Shown: one piece after another, positions 1-8,404 of the stretch | How the letters are laid out: each line of letters opens with the position of its first letter | Numbering within the stretch: position 1 is the first letter of the stretch | Source of the DNA: Rickettsia typhi | Lineage (GTDB): Bacteria; Pseudomonadota; Alphaproteobacteria; Rickettsiales; UBA1997 | Assembly: GCA_945903615.1 (NCBI GenBank) | Contig: CAMDOL010000017.1 | Location: 1-17,355 of the forward strand | Direction of reading: 5' to 3' | Length of the DNA: 17,355 nt | The notes under the pieces: model-generated | What the model was told of the DNA's origin: nothing | Database searches by the model: none | The model's input: only the letters and a program-made list of their open reading frames with translations | Made by a program: the position numbers and the translations under genes

Positions 1-1
1 T

Positions 2-85
2 TTAGAAAAATTGATCTTTCTGGTCTTTTTTGGCATAAATTCCATTATTTTTGGTGAAATATGGAAATATTCCACCAAAAAGTAA
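2..85 (+). CDS. Possible C-terminal end of a membrane protein (partial)
   Basis: One plus-strand frame is open from the window edge to a TAA at 83-85 and reads as 27 residues. It has a hydrophobic stretch (LIFLVFFGINSIIF) followed by a basic tail ending in STKK, which resembles the last membrane segment and cytoplasmic tail of an integral membrane protein. Codon choice is like that of neighbouring genes. It would converge on the glycosyltransferase gene. So short a fragment in AT-rich DNA could be open by chance, and the family cannot be identified. Confidence 0.3.
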   Translation, partial: LEKLIFLVFFGINSIIFGEIWKYSTKK

Positions 86-208
86 TAAAATTTCTACTCA
101 AAAAATCCTCAGAAATATCAATTTTTAGTTGTTCAGAGGTTCCTTAAAAACAGCAAATTATATCAAAAAAATTTCTGATACCTGTTGAACCATTTGTTGA
201 TAATGGTT

Positions 209-1003
209 TTAGAGTTTTTTGGAAGTTTTTAAATAAGAAAATTTCTGTCTAATCTTCACCATTTTTATCAATCTTCCAAAAGCAAAAATATAGCTGTAAA
301 TCAAGCCATCAAAGCCATAAATAAAATAACGGCGTATAAAATAGGCTTTGAGAAAAGCGAAGGTTGGGGTTAATAAGATCTTTAAAGTTGAAACATTTTT
401 GCCTTTTTTGAAAGCATCTTCAGCCTGCATTGTGGAATAAGAATTGATCTTTTCCAGCCAATGCTCAATTGAACGAAAAGATTGATGAGCGATAATATTC
501 TTTAGTTGTCCGATATTTTGATTTTCACCACTTCTAATCACAACCGAATCGTGCACCGCACTATCCTTAAACCCGCAAAAATCCTTATTATAAAGCCTTA
601 ATTGGTTGTAATAATAAGCTAATTTCTTTGGGCGTTTTTCACCGAAAAATTTATTGACGATTTTGATTTTGTAGCCAATAAATTGATCAGCTGCTCCACC
701 CAAAAATAATTCCTTAATTTCTGCTGCCAATTCTGGCAACACTTCTTCATCCGCATCAATATTTATAACCCATTTATTTTTGCACAAACTTTCGCCAAAA
801 ACTTTTTGCTGACCATAGCCTGACCATTTATTATAAAAAGTTTTGGCGCCCAAACTTGTTGCAATTGCAATTGTTGCATCGGTACTGCCTGAATCAATCA
901 CCAAAATTTCATCAGCAATTTCTTTGACGGCATTGATGATTGGCGAGATACGATCGGCTTCATTTTGAGTGATAATGAAAACCGAAATTGGTAATTTATC
1001 CAT
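209..1003 (-). CDS. Family 2 glycosyltransferase (WaaE/LgtF-like, lipopolysaccharide core type)
   Basis: This 264-residue protein is a GT-A fold glycosyltransferase of family GT2, the type that adds a hexose to lipooligosaccharide or lipopolysaccharide inner core on the cytoplasmic face of the inner membrane. The N-terminus has the family pattern: a beta strand ISVFIITQNEA (residues 6-16), the nucleotide-sugar motif DSGSTD (37-42), and the metal-binding DxD in IDADEE (D83, D85). The GYGQQK segment near residue 62 is also typical of the WaaE/LgtF group. There is no signal peptide; the C-terminal part is basic and aromatic, consistent with peripheral membrane attachment. The gene is alone on its strand and diverges from the DsbA-like gene across 78 bp. 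The family call is firm, but the exact sugar and acceptor cannot be read from the sequence. Confidence 0.85.
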   Translation of the reverse strand: MDKLPISVFIITQNEADRISPIINAVKEIADEILVIDSGSTDATIAIATSLGAKTFYNKWSGYGQQKVFGESLCKNKWVINIDADEEVLPELAAEIKELFLGGAADQFIGYKIKIVNKFFGEKRPKKLAYYYNQLRLYNKDFCGFKDSAVHDSVVIRSGENQNIGQLKNIIAHQSFRSIEHWLEKINSYSTMQAEDAFKKGKNVSTLKILLTPTFAFLKAYFIRRYFIYGFDGLIYSYIFAFGRLIKMVKIRQKFSYLKTSKKL

Positions 1004-1014
1004 GGTTAAAAATG

Positions 1015-1042
1015 TTGAATTTAAACTTTAGTCAGATATGGT
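1015..1042 (+). promoter_or_regulatory. Candidate sigma70-type promoter for the DsbA-like/mlaF pair
   Basis: In the 78-bp divergent spacer, TTGAAT (1015-1020) and TATGGT (1037-1042) are separated by 16 bp, upstream of the start at 1082. Both hexamers deviate from consensus and chance matches are common in AT-rich DNA, so this is only a candidate. Confidence 0.25.
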
Positions 1043-1081
1043 TTGTGGGCATTTCTTGCCTAAACAATTCTAAACCCCAAT

Positions 1082-1867
1082 ATGAACAAAAACACTAAAA
1101 AAGTTTTCTTAACAGTTCTGGCAATTATTTTAGCGATTGCTCTGATTTTTTTGGCGATTACCAATTTGTTTGGTAAAACCAACATTAAGTTAGGCATTGC
1201 AGCCATTGATTCCGCATCCAAAAATACATCTCTTCAAACTCCTAAAATTGTTGAAGGTGAAGCAGCAAATTTGCTAAAAGTTTTACCATCCGATATTGCT
1301 GTTGGTGCAAAAAATGCGCCAGTTACCATCATTGAATATGCCTCACTATCTTGTGCACATTGTGCTAGCTTTTATAGTGATGGATTTTCTAAGTTGAAAG
1401 AAGAATATATTGCTACCGGCAAAGTTAGATTTGTTTATCGTGATTTTCCACTTAATCAACAAGCATTGTTTGCTGGAATGCTGGCACTTTGCCAAGTTAG
1501 TGATCACGAAGCTGATGCCCAAAAATATTATGATTTCATCAAAGTTTTATTTAGAACCCAAGAAGTTTGGGCGTTCACCAAAGATTTTACCGCTAAGCTT
1601 GAAACTCTTGCTAAGCTTGATGGAATGAGCACTGAAAAATTTAATGAATGTATAAAAAGCAAAACTTTGCAAGAAGGAATGTTGACAGTTCGTATGCACG
1701 CAGACAAAATTTTGCAAATTACTTCCACTCCAACATTTTTCATTAACGGTGAAATGATCAGCGGTTATGGCGGTTATGGTGAAATCAAAAATATTATTGA
1801 GACAAAATTAGGCAATGCCCCAAGTCAAACAAGTGCCGGCTCTGCAAACCCAACCGAAAAACATTAA
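1082..1867 (+). CDS. Membrane-anchored DsbA family thioredoxin-fold protein
   Basis: This 261-residue protein has an N-terminal signal anchor (hydrophobic residues about 9-30 after a lysine-rich start) and a periplasmic DsbA/Com1-type domain. The active site is CAHC (C91, C94) in the context YASLSCAHCASFY, and the cis-proline loop is STPTFF (P217), so the redox site is complete. The domain starts near residue 70 with the family pattern AVGAKNAPVTIIEYAS. The likely role is oxidation or isomerisation of disulfides in exported proteins. The stop codon is followed directly by the ATG of the MlaF-like gene, so the two are probably co-transcribed and translationally coupled. A second DsbA family protein lies at 11779-12633. 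The start has no Shine-Dalgarno sequence, but the signal anchor supports it. Confidence 0.87.
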   Translation: MNKNTKKVFLTVLAIILAIALIFLAITNLFGKTNIKLGIAAIDSASKNTSLQTPKIVEGEAANLLKVLPSDIAVGAKNAPVTIIEYASLSCAHCASFYSDGFSKLKEEYIATGKVRFVYRDFPLNQQALFAGMLALCQVSDHEADAQKYYDFIKVLFRTQEVWAFTKDFTAKLETLAKLDGMSTEKFNECIKSKTLQEGMLTVRMHADKILQITSTPTFFINGEMISGYGGYGEIKNIIETKLGNAPSQTSAGSANPTEKH

Positions 1868-2647
1868 ATGTCTATAGCCGCAATCCAACCAAAAATAACT
1901 GTCTGTAACCTTGTTAAAAGTTTTGGTGATAAACAAGTTTTAAAAGGTATAGATTTTGAAGTTGCCAAAGGTCAATCTTTGGTAATCCTTGGTGGCTCTG
2001 GCTCGGGCAAATCAGTTTGTATCAAAGTTATCGCTTCGTTAATGAAGCAAACTTCTGGAAGTATTAAAATTGATGGAGAAGAAATTTCACAAATTGAAGG
2101 AGCAGCTCGTGATCAATTAATGGGGAAATTTGGTTTTTTATTTCAAGGCGGCGCTTTATTTGACTCACTTCCCATCTGGGAAAATATCGCATTTCGTTTG
2201 CTTAATTCCAACAAGATGAACAAAAAACAAGCCAAAGAAATTGCAATTGAGAAGTTACAATCGGTTGGTCTTGGCTTGAAAGTTGCCGATCTTTATCCTT
2301 CTGAACTATCTGGCGGAATGCAAAAAAGAGCGGCTCTTGCTAGAGCCGTTGCTGCTAAGCCAGAAATTATTTTTTTTGATGAGCCAACCACAGGTTTAGA
2401 TCCAATAATGGCGGATGTGATTAATGATTTAATTATAAAAAATTCTAAAGAGCTTGGCGCAACTACAATCAGCATCACCCATGATATGCATTCAGCCAGA
2501 AGAATCGCTGATAAAATTGCTATGCTTTATGAAGGAAAAATAATTTGGTTTGGTGATGTCAAAGATATCGACAATTCTGGCAATCCTTATGTTGATCAAT
2601 TCATCAACGGTCGCAGCACGGGACCAATTAATTTCTCTGTCAAATAA
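1868..2647 (+). CDS. mlaF: MlaF-type ABC transporter ATP-binding protein
   Basis: This 259-residue ATPase has Walker A GGSGSGKS (42-49), Q-loop Q93, signature LSGGMQKR (147-154), Walker B with catalytic E172, and switch histidine H205. The GGMQKR signature and the C-terminal QFINGRSTGPI segment (244-254) are characteristic of MlaF. MlaF energises the inner-membrane MlaFEDB complex, which moves phospholipids between the inner and outer membranes and maintains outer-membrane lipid asymmetry. The permease (mlaE) and the MCE-domain protein (mlaD) are not downstream; mlaE may lie elsewhere, as the genes are scattered in some alphaproteobacteria. It is preceded with no gap by a DsbA-like gene and followed 43 bp later by mdh. 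No start other than the ATG at 1868 is needed. Confidence 0.88.
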   Translation: MSIAAIQPKITVCNLVKSFGDKQVLKGIDFEVAKGQSLVILGGSGSGKSVCIKVIASLMKQTSGSIKIDGEEISQIEGAARDQLMGKFGFLFQGGALFDSLPIWENIAFRLLNSNKMNKKQAKEIAIEKLQSVGLGLKVADLYPSELSGGMQKRAALARAVAAKPEIIFFDEPTTGLDPIMADVINDLIIKNSKELGATTISITHDMHSARRIADKIAMLYEGKIIWFGDVKDIDNSGNPYVDQFINGRSTGPINFSVK

Positions 2648-2687
2648 TTTTTTATCTCTCCTCTAATTTTTATCAACTTACAAATAA

Positions 2688-3638
<951 letters not shown>

Positions 3639-3780
3639 TATTATCCATAATAAAAAATCCCAAACTAGACTGGCTCAAAAGATTCCAAAATTCAAGCAAT
3701 CAAACAATATTTAAGCACAAAATGGGGCGTTGCGCCTAAAGGTTTATAATTTTTTTATGTAACTTAAATTTGTATAATTT

Positions 3781-4107
3781 ATGAAAATTTTCATATCAAT
3801 TTTTGTCGTATTCTTACTTTCTTCCTGCTCAATATTCAGCAACAAAGACACTGCTGGCAAATTTCCAATTTACGGTAACTGGTGTGGACCGAATCATCCT
3901 AAGGCCAGAACCAATCCTGATCCAATTGATCGCACTGATTTGGCTTGTCAGCATCATGATAAATGCTATGAGAAAAACGGTTATTTGAACGCAACTTGTG
4001 ATGATAATTTAATTACTGAGCTAAAAAGTTTTATCCCTGATAATGAAATTGAGGCGGTGGTTAGAAAGACGATTATTTCTTATTTTTGGCGGTCACCAAA
4101 ATTATAG
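3781..4107 (+). CDS. Secreted phospholipase A2-like lipoprotein
   Basis: This 108-residue lipoprotein has a short signal peptide with lipobox LSSC (lipidated C16); the next residue is Ser, not Asp, consistent with outer-membrane sorting. The mature part carries the hallmarks of the secreted phospholipase A2 fold: a calcium-loop-like YGNWCG (31-36) and a catalytic helix DLACQHHDKCY (53-63), where H59-D60 match the His48-Asp49 dyad of classical enzymes. A following C73-D74 matches the Cys98-Asp99 pair. The four mature cysteines (35, 56, 62, 73) coincide with the two core disulfides of the family (29-45 and 51-98 in bovine numbering); the other family cysteines are absent. The predicted activity is calcium-dependent sn-2 acyl hydrolysis of phospholipids. 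N38 occupies a position that is usually Gly in the calcium loop, so activity is not certain. It stands between mdh and sucC with spacers on both sides. Confidence 0.72.
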   Translation: MKIFISIFVVFLLSSCSIFSNKDTAGKFPIYGNWCGPNHPKARTNPDPIDRTDLACQHHDKCYEKNGYLNATCDDNLITELKSFIPDNEIEAVVRKTIISYFWRSPKL

Positions 4108-4190
4108 CTTGATAATAACAGAGCCAAACCCTAAAATGCCCACTCTTTTCAGCCAATCCCAAATTTAGTTTAGATATGACAAATGAGACA

Positions 4191-4218
4191 GCCGCTCGCG
4201 GCGACTCGTTATCATAAC
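4191..4218. repeat. GC-rich hairpin and adjacent small inverted repeat upstream of sucC
   Basis: GCCGC-TC-GCGGC (4191-4202) is a self-complementary GC-rich block in otherwise AT-rich spacer. GTTAT-C-ATAAC (4208-4218) follows and is flanked on both sides by ACTCG. The pair lies 28-55 bp before the sucC start and could be an operator or a 5' leader structure of the sucCD transcript. It is not a classical terminator because no T-run follows. No function can be assigned from sequence alone. Confidence 0.35.
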
Positions 4219-4245
4219 TCGATAAAATAAAAAATAAATTTTGTT

Positions 4246-5445
4246 ATGAATATACACGAATACCAAGCCAAAGAAATTTTAAAAAAATATGGAGTTCCAG
4301 TTCCAGAAGGTTATCCAGCTTTTACTGTTCATGAAGCATTTGATGTTGCGACTCAATTAAAATCAGCGGGACACACAGTTTTTGTGGTGAAAGCCCAAAT
4401 TCACGCTGGTGGAAGAGGCAAGGCTGGTGGTGTAAAAGTTACTAAGTCAGTCGAAGAAGCCAGAGAAAAAGCCGCTGAAATTCTTGGCAAAACTTTAATT
4501 ACTCATCAAACTGGCGCTGAAGGAAAAGAAGTTAAAAGACTTTATGTTGAAGCTGGTTCGAATATCAAAAAAGAATATTATTTGTCAGTTGTGATGGATA
4601 GAGCAACCAAAACCATTGTCTTTATGGTCTCAACTGAAGGTGGAGTTGATATTGAGGAAGTTGCAGCTCTCACCCCAGAAAAAATTATTACCGTTAAAGT
4701 TGATAAAGCCTGCGGTATTCAAGGATTTCACGCTAGAAAACTAGGTTTTGCCCTTGGTTTTAGCGGTCATTTATTAAACAAATTCACCAAAATCGTTTTT
4801 GCTCTTTACAAAGCATTTAATGAAACTGACGCCGCACAAATCGAGATCAATCCTTTGGTTGAAACTGCCGAAGGTGATTTGATCGCTCTTGATGCCAAAT
4901 ATAATTTTGATGACAACGCTCTTTACCGCCATCCAGAAATTCGTGAATTAAGAGATTTGGATGAAGAAGAGCCGCTTGAAATTGAAGCTTCAAAATACGA
5001 TTTAAATTATGTGAAGATGGATGGCAAAATTGGTTGTATGGTCAATGGAGCTGGTCTTGCAATGGCAACGATGGACATCATTAAGCTTTATGGTTCTTCC
5101 CCAGCCAACTTTCTTGATGTTGGCGGTGGTGCAACTCGTGAAAAAGTGACCGCTGCTTTCAAAATCATTCTATCGGATCAAAATGTGAAGGGAATTTTGG
5201 TGAATATTTTTGGTGGAATTATGCGTTGCGATATTATCGCTAATGGTATTTTGGAAGCTGCCAAAGAAGTTCATCTATCAATACCTTTGGTAGTTAGATT
5301 GGAAGGAACTAATGTTGATTTAGGCAAAGAAATTTTAGCTAAATCTGGATTGGCAATTATTTCAGCGAACGATCTAGGCGATGCTGCACAAAAAATTGTT
5401 GCCGCAGTCAATCATGAATCCAGCCTTAACAGTCTACCACTTTAA
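4246..5445 (+). CDS. sucC: Succinyl-CoA synthetase (ADP-forming), beta subunit
   Basis: This 399-residue beta subunit of succinate-CoA ligase has an N-terminal ATP-grasp fold starting [17 protein letters not shown]. The nucleotide-binding segment [14 protein letters not shown] is at 51-64, and the magnesium ligands fall at N202 (in EINPL) and D216 (in LDAKYNFDD). The C-terminal CoA-ligase domain shows [11 protein letters not shown] (263-273) and [11 protein letters not shown] (322-332). It converts succinyl-CoA to succinate with ATP synthesis, together with the SucD alpha subunit encoded 30 bp downstream. Length is close to the usual 386-399. The start is fixed by the conserved N-terminus, although no Shine-Dalgarno sequence precedes it. 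Confidence 0.97.
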   Translation: MNIHEYQAKEILKKYGVPVPEGYPAFTVHEAFDVATQLKSAGHTVFVVKAQIHAGGRGKAGGVKVTKSVEEAREKAAEILGKTLITHQTGAEGKEVKRLYVEAGSNIKKEYYLSVVMDRATKTIVFMVSTEGGVDIEEVAALTPEKIITVKVDKACGIQGFHARKLGFALGFSGHLLNKFTKIVFALYKAFNETDAAQIEINPLVETAEGDLIALDAKYNFDDNALYRHPEIRELRDLDEEEPLEIEASKYDLNYVKMDGKIGCMVNGAGLAMATMDIIKLYGSSPANFLDVGGGATREKVTAAFKIILSDQNVKGILVNIFGGIMRCDIIANGILEAAKEVHLSIPLVVRLEGTNVDLGKEILAKSGLAIISANDLGDAAQKIVAAVNHESSLNSLPL

Positions 5446-5475
5446 TCCATCAAAATTGTAAATTAGATAAACACT

Positions 5476-6357
5476 ATGTCAGTATTAGTTAATAAAAATA
5501 CCAAAGTTATTTGCCAAGGTTTTACCGGATCTCAAGGCACTTTTCACTCTGAACAGGCCATTGCTTATGGAACGCAAATGGTTGGCGGAGTCACTCCGGG
5601 AAAGGGTGGAACACTACACCTAAACCTACCAGTTTTTGATACAGTATACGATGCTAGAAAAAAAACTGATGCCAACGCTTCAGTAATTTATGTTCCACCT
5701 CCATTTGCTGCAGATGCAATTTTGGAAGCAATTGACGCTGAAATTGAATTAATCATTTGTATCACCGAAGGTATTCCAGTTCTTGATATGTCACGAGTTA
5801 AAAAAGTTTTGTCTGGCTCAAAATCAAGATTAATTGGTCCAAACTGCCCAGGAATTATCACTCCAGGCGAATGCAAAATTGGTATTATGCCAGGACACAT
5901 CCACCAAAAAGGTAAAATTGGCATTGTCTCCAGATCAGGAACTTTAACTTATGAAGCCGTGCACCAAACCACTAAAGCTGGTCTTGGTCAAACTACCTGT
6001 ATTGGTATTGGTGGTGATCCAGTTAACGGCACTAACTTCATTGATTGTTTGGGAATGTTTTTGGCTGATCCAGAAACGCAAGCAATGATTATGATTGGCG
6101 AAATTGGCGGAGCTGACGAAGAAGACGCTGCACAATTTTTAAAAGATGAAGCCAAAAAAGGTCGCACAAAACCTTGTGTTGGTTTTATCGCTGGTAGAAC
6201 TGCGCCAGAAGGCAAAAGAATGGGTCATGCTGGTGCAATTATTTCTGGTGGAAAGGGTGGTGCAGAACATAAAATTGAAGCAATGAAATCAGCTGGCATT
6301 ATTGTTTCTGAAAGTCCAGCCACACTTGGCGAAACTATGCTTAGTATCCTAAAGTAG
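5476..6357 (+). CDS. sucD: Succinyl-CoA synthetase, alpha subunit
   Basis: This 293-residue alpha subunit begins with the CoA-binding Rossmann domain ([13 protein letters not shown], 12-24; [10 protein letters not shown], 36-45). It continues with [20 protein letters not shown] (121-140). The C-terminal domain carries the active-site histidine that is transiently phosphorylated, H251 in [16 protein letters not shown]. All catalytic segments are intact and the length is normal. It pairs with SucC immediately upstream; the 30-bp spacer shows neither terminator nor Shine-Dalgarno sequence, so the two are almost certainly one transcript. recA follows 36 bp downstream. Confidence 0.97.
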   Translation: MSVLVNKNTKVICQGFTGSQGTFHSEQAIAYGTQMVGGVTPGKGGTLHLNLPVFDTVYDARKKTDANASVIYVPPPFAADAILEAIDAEIELIICITEGIPVLDMSRVKKVLSGSKSRLIGPNCPGIITPGECKIGIMPGHIHQKGKIGIVSRSGTLTYEAVHQTTKAGLGQTTCIGIGGDPVNGTNFIDCLGMFLADPETQAMIMIGEIGGADEEDAAQFLKDEAKKGRTKPCVGFIAGRTAPEGKRMGHAGAIISGGKGGAEHKIEAMKSAGIIVSESPATLGETMLSILK

Positions 6358-6393
6358 TTTGTCTCTTACCTAACCGTTAAATATATAGCCACT

Positions 6394-7437
6394 ATGAACG
6401 ACAGAAAAAAAGCCCTAGACGCTGCATTAGCACAAATCGATAAACAATTTGGCAAAGGCTCTGCCATGAAACTTGGACAACGACCAGTCGTTGATGTTGA
6501 TGTTATTCCTTCTGGCTCCCTAGCTTTGGATTTGGCATTAGGAATTGGTGGATATCCACGCGGCAGAATCATTGAAATTTATGGTCCAGAAAGTTCAGGA
6601 AAAACCACTTTAACTTTGCATGCTATTGCTGAAGCTCAGAAAAAAGGACTTTCTTGCGCCTTCATTGATGCCGAGCATGCTTTTGATCCAACCTATGCTA
6701 AAAATCTAGGAATCGACACTGATGAAATGATTATTTCTCAACCAGATAATGGTGAGGCTGCTTTAGAAATTACTGATACTTTAGTTCGCTCTGGTGCGGT
6801 TGATTTAATTGTTATCGACTCAGTCGCTGCTCTAGTTCCGCAAGTTGAATTGGAAGGTGGAATGGCTGATAATCAAATGGGTTTGCAAGCTCGTTTAATG
6901 AGTAAGGCACTTAGAAAATTAACTGGCTCAATTTCTAAAACCAATTGCACAGTTATTTTTATAAACCAAATTCGTATGAAAATTGGCGTGATGTTTGGCA
7001 GTCCTGAAACTACTAGCGGAGGCAACTCTCTCAAATTTTATGCCTCAGTGCGCTTAGATATTAGAAGGGGTGCACAAGTCAAAGATAAAGAAGATATTTT
7101 GGGTAATGAAACTAAAGTTAAAGTTGTAAAAAACAAAGTTGCGCCACCTTTTAAAACTGCAGAGTTTGAAATTATTTATGGCGAAGGTGTTTCTAAAATT
7201 GGTGAAGTTATCGATTTGGCAACTGCTCACGATATCATTGAAAAATCTGGTTCTTGGTATGCTTATAAAGGTGCTAAAATTGGTCAGGGCAAAGAAAATG
7301 TTAAGGAATATTTCAAAGCCAATTCAAAAGTTGCTGATGAAATTGAGGCTTTGGTTAGAACAAAATTGGGAATCAGTAAAGATAAAAAAGCTACTGAAAA
7401 AGCCGAAAAGCCCAAGAAAGAAAAAAGCGAAGAATAA
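6394..7437 (+). CDS. recA: Recombinase RecA
   Basis: This 347-residue RecA catalyses ATP-dependent homologous pairing and strand exchange and acts as coprotease for LexA-type repressors where present. Visible motifs are Walker A GPESSGKT (64-71), catalytic E94 in DAEHAFD, Walker [11 protein letters not shown] (138-147), the DNA-binding loop L1 around [10 protein letters not shown] (154-163), and loop L2 around [13 protein letters not shown] (198-210). The C-terminal 25 residues are rich in Lys and Glu, as is usual for the regulatory tail. Only 36 bp separate it from sucD, without an alphaproteobacterial SOS box (GTTC-N7-GTTC) or a convincing promoter. Read-through from sucCD is therefore possible and DNA-damage induction is not evident. 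Confidence 0.98.
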   Translation: MNDRKKALDAALAQIDKQFGKGSAMKLGQRPVVDVDVIPSGSLALDLALGIGGYPRGRIIEIYGPESSGKTTLTLHAIAEAQKKGLSCAFIDAEHAFDPTYAKNLGIDTDEMIISQPDNGEAALEITDTLVRSGAVDLIVIDSVAALVPQVELEGGMADNQMGLQARLMSKALRKLTGSISKTNCTVIFINQIRMKIGVMFGSPETTSGGNSLKFYASVRLDIRRGAQVKDKEDILGNETKVKVVKNKVAPPFKTAEFEIIYGEGVSKIGEVIDLATAHDIIEKSGSWYAYKGAKIGQGKENVKEYFKANSKVADEIEALVRTKLGISKDKKATEKAEKPKKEKSEE

Positions 7438-7443
7438 ATATTA

Positions 7444-7506
7444 GTCGCAAATCGTCTTTGAATCAAAACCTGTTTTGATAAAAAAGCGACAAAGTATTAT
7501 TTTTTT
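7444..7506 (+). terminator. Likely recA terminator with two nested stems
   Basis: GTCGC (7444-7448) pairs with GCGAC (7486-7490) and encloses a second stem, ATCAAAAC (7462-7469) with GTTTTGAT (7472-7479). A run of seven T lies at 7500-7506. The T-run is about 10 bases beyond the outer stem, so this is not a textbook terminator, but it sits immediately after the recA stop. Confidence 0.45.
7475..7503 (+). promoter_or_regulatory. Candidate promoter of tRNA-Arg
   Basis: TTGATA (7475-7480) and TATTTT (7498-7503) are separated by 17 bp, placing a start site near 7510, just before the mature tRNA 5' end at 7517. The elements overlap the recA terminator structure. An alternative -10, TACAAT at 7506-7511, lies too close to the tRNA and lacks a -35 at proper spacing. 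Confidence 0.35.
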
Positions 7507-7516
7507 ACAATCATAT

Positions 7517-7593
7517 GCACCCGTGGCTCAACTGGATAGAGTACTTGACTACGGATCAAGAGGTTGCAAGTTCGAATCTTGCCGGGTGCACCA
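7517..7593 (+). tRNA. tRNA-Arg (anticodon ACG)
   Basis: A complete cloverleaf can be drawn. The acceptor stem GCACCCG pairs with CGGGTGC (7583-7589), and the D stem GCTC pairs with GAGT. The anticodon stem CTTGA pairs with TCAAG around the loop CTACGGA, with anticodon ACG at 7551-7553. The T stem GCAAG pairs with CTTGC around TTCGAAT. Discriminator A7590 and an encoded CCA (7591-7593) follow. The A in the first anticodon position is normally converted to inosine by TadA so that the tRNA reads CGU, CGC and CGA. It is monocistronic, between recA and a palindromic element. Confidence 0.97.
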
Positions 7594-7606
7594 TCCGCTT
7601 TTGCTT

Positions 7607-7779
7607 AGACACTGTTAGCTAATTAATTTTATCTTATATTTTGCCCTATTTTTGCTCTTTTTTTCTTAAATTTTTTTAAAATATTCCTGATATTCCAAAA
7701 AAGTTTAAGAAAAAATCACTAAAAATATGCCAAAATCTAAGGCAAAATATGAGGCAAAATTAATTAGCTAACAGTGTCT
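7607..7779. mobile_element. 173-bp palindromic MITE-like element
   Basis: The ends are perfect 24-bp inverted repeats (7607-7630 and 7756-7779, starting AGACACTGTTAGC). Further inward, ATATTTTGCC (7636-7645) pairs with GGCAAAATAT (7741-7750). A 19-bp stem (7659-7677 with 7697-7715, one G-T pair) surrounds a 19-base loop holding the direct repeat ATATTCC (7681-7687 and 7690-7696). The whole unit folds into one imperfect hairpin. Long terminal repeats, A+T-rich non-coding interior and small size fit a miniature inverted-repeat transposable element or a Rickettsia-type palindromic element. No clear target-site duplication is visible at the edges, and no transposase is in the window. It fills the gene-free stretch between tRNA-Arg and trcR. 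Confidence 0.7.
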
Positions 7780-7826
7780 GTGACAGCAAGATAAATAAAA
7801 TTTATAACAATGAATAATTAAATATT

Positions 7827-8402
7827 ATGACTCAAGAACTGCCCCTAATGCGCAAAGCAACTGCTGTTTGGTTAGTTGAAAACACAGCTTTAACTTTTAA
7901 TCAAATCGCTAATTTTTGTGGACTTCACGAATTAGAAGTGCAAGGAATCGCTGACGGTGATGTGGCATCTGGTATTATTGGGCAAAACCCAATTAATTCT
8001 GGACAACTAACCAGAGAAGAAATTTCTCGTTGTGAAAATAACCCTAAAGCTGATTTAGCCTTGAAGCAGTCTGCATCAGATATTATCAAAGCTTCAGCTA
8101 AGAAAAAAACTGGCAAATATACGCCAATTGCCAGAAGAAGTGACAAGCCGGATGGAATTTTCTATTTATTAAAATATTATCCAGAAATCACTAATGCCAA
8201 AATCAAAAAATTGATTGGTACAACAGATCAAATGATCGATTCTATTCGTAATAAAACTCACTGGAATATGAAAAATCTTAAGCCTCGCGATATTGTTTTG
8301 CTTGGACTTTGTAGCCAATCGCAATTCAATGATGTTTTGTTAGTGCGCGAGGTTGAGGATGGTGAATCTTCGACTAAAAAATCAACTAAAAAGTCTGTTT
8401 AA
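7827..8402 (+). CDS. trcR: DUF1013 family regulator, TrcR
   Basis: This 191-residue protein belongs to the alphaproteobacterial DUF1013 family, annotated elsewhere as cell cycle transcriptional regulator TrcR. The N-terminal third has a helix-turn-helix-like segment, including the stretch ALTFNQIANFCGLHELEVQG (21-40). The family hallmark is KPDGIFYLLKYYPEI (107-121), then IKKLIGTTDQMIDSIRNKTHWNMKNLKPRDIVLLGLCSQ (126-164, written here only as a span marker). The last dozen residues are a Ser/Lys/Thr-rich tail. It is nearly confined to alphaproteobacteria, which supports the taxonomic placement. The Bcp gene starts 2 bp after its stop, so they are likely co-transcribed. Its promoter region lies next to the palindromic element, which ends 47 bp upstream. 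Target genes cannot be predicted. Confidence 0.85.
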   Translation: MTQELPLMRKATAVWLVENTALTFNQIANFCGLHELEVQGIADGDVASGIIGQNPINSGQLTREEISRCENNPKADLALKQSASDIIKASAKKKTGKYTPIARRSDKPDGIFYLLKYYPEITNAKIKKLIGTTDQMIDSIRNKTHWNMKNLKPRDIVLLGLCSQSQFNDVLLVREVEDGESSTKKSTKKSV

Positions 8403-8404
8403 AT

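Noticed and set aside
48..81. Stem-loop TTTTTGGTGAAATAT / ATATTCCACCAAAAA considered as a terminator of the minus-strand glycosyltransferase.
   Set aside because: The 15-bp arms are real, with one mismatch, but they are mostly A-T, lie 128 bp beyond the stop and coincide with a possible coding tail on the plus strand. Not strong enough to list as a terminator.
3724..3756. GGCG-TTG-CGCC hairpin followed by a T-run as a terminator after mdh.
   Set aside because: The stem is only 4 bp and the T-run begins 14 bases after it. Too weak to annotate.
7139..7444. 101-residue plus-strand ORF inside recA.
   Set aside because: It is a shifted-frame shadow of recA rich in Leu and Lys, with no independent signal.
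7517..7593. tRNA-Arg as an integration (att) site for a genomic island.
   Set aside because: No second copy of the tRNA 3' end and no integrase gene in the window. The adjacent palindrome is better explained as a small repeat element.
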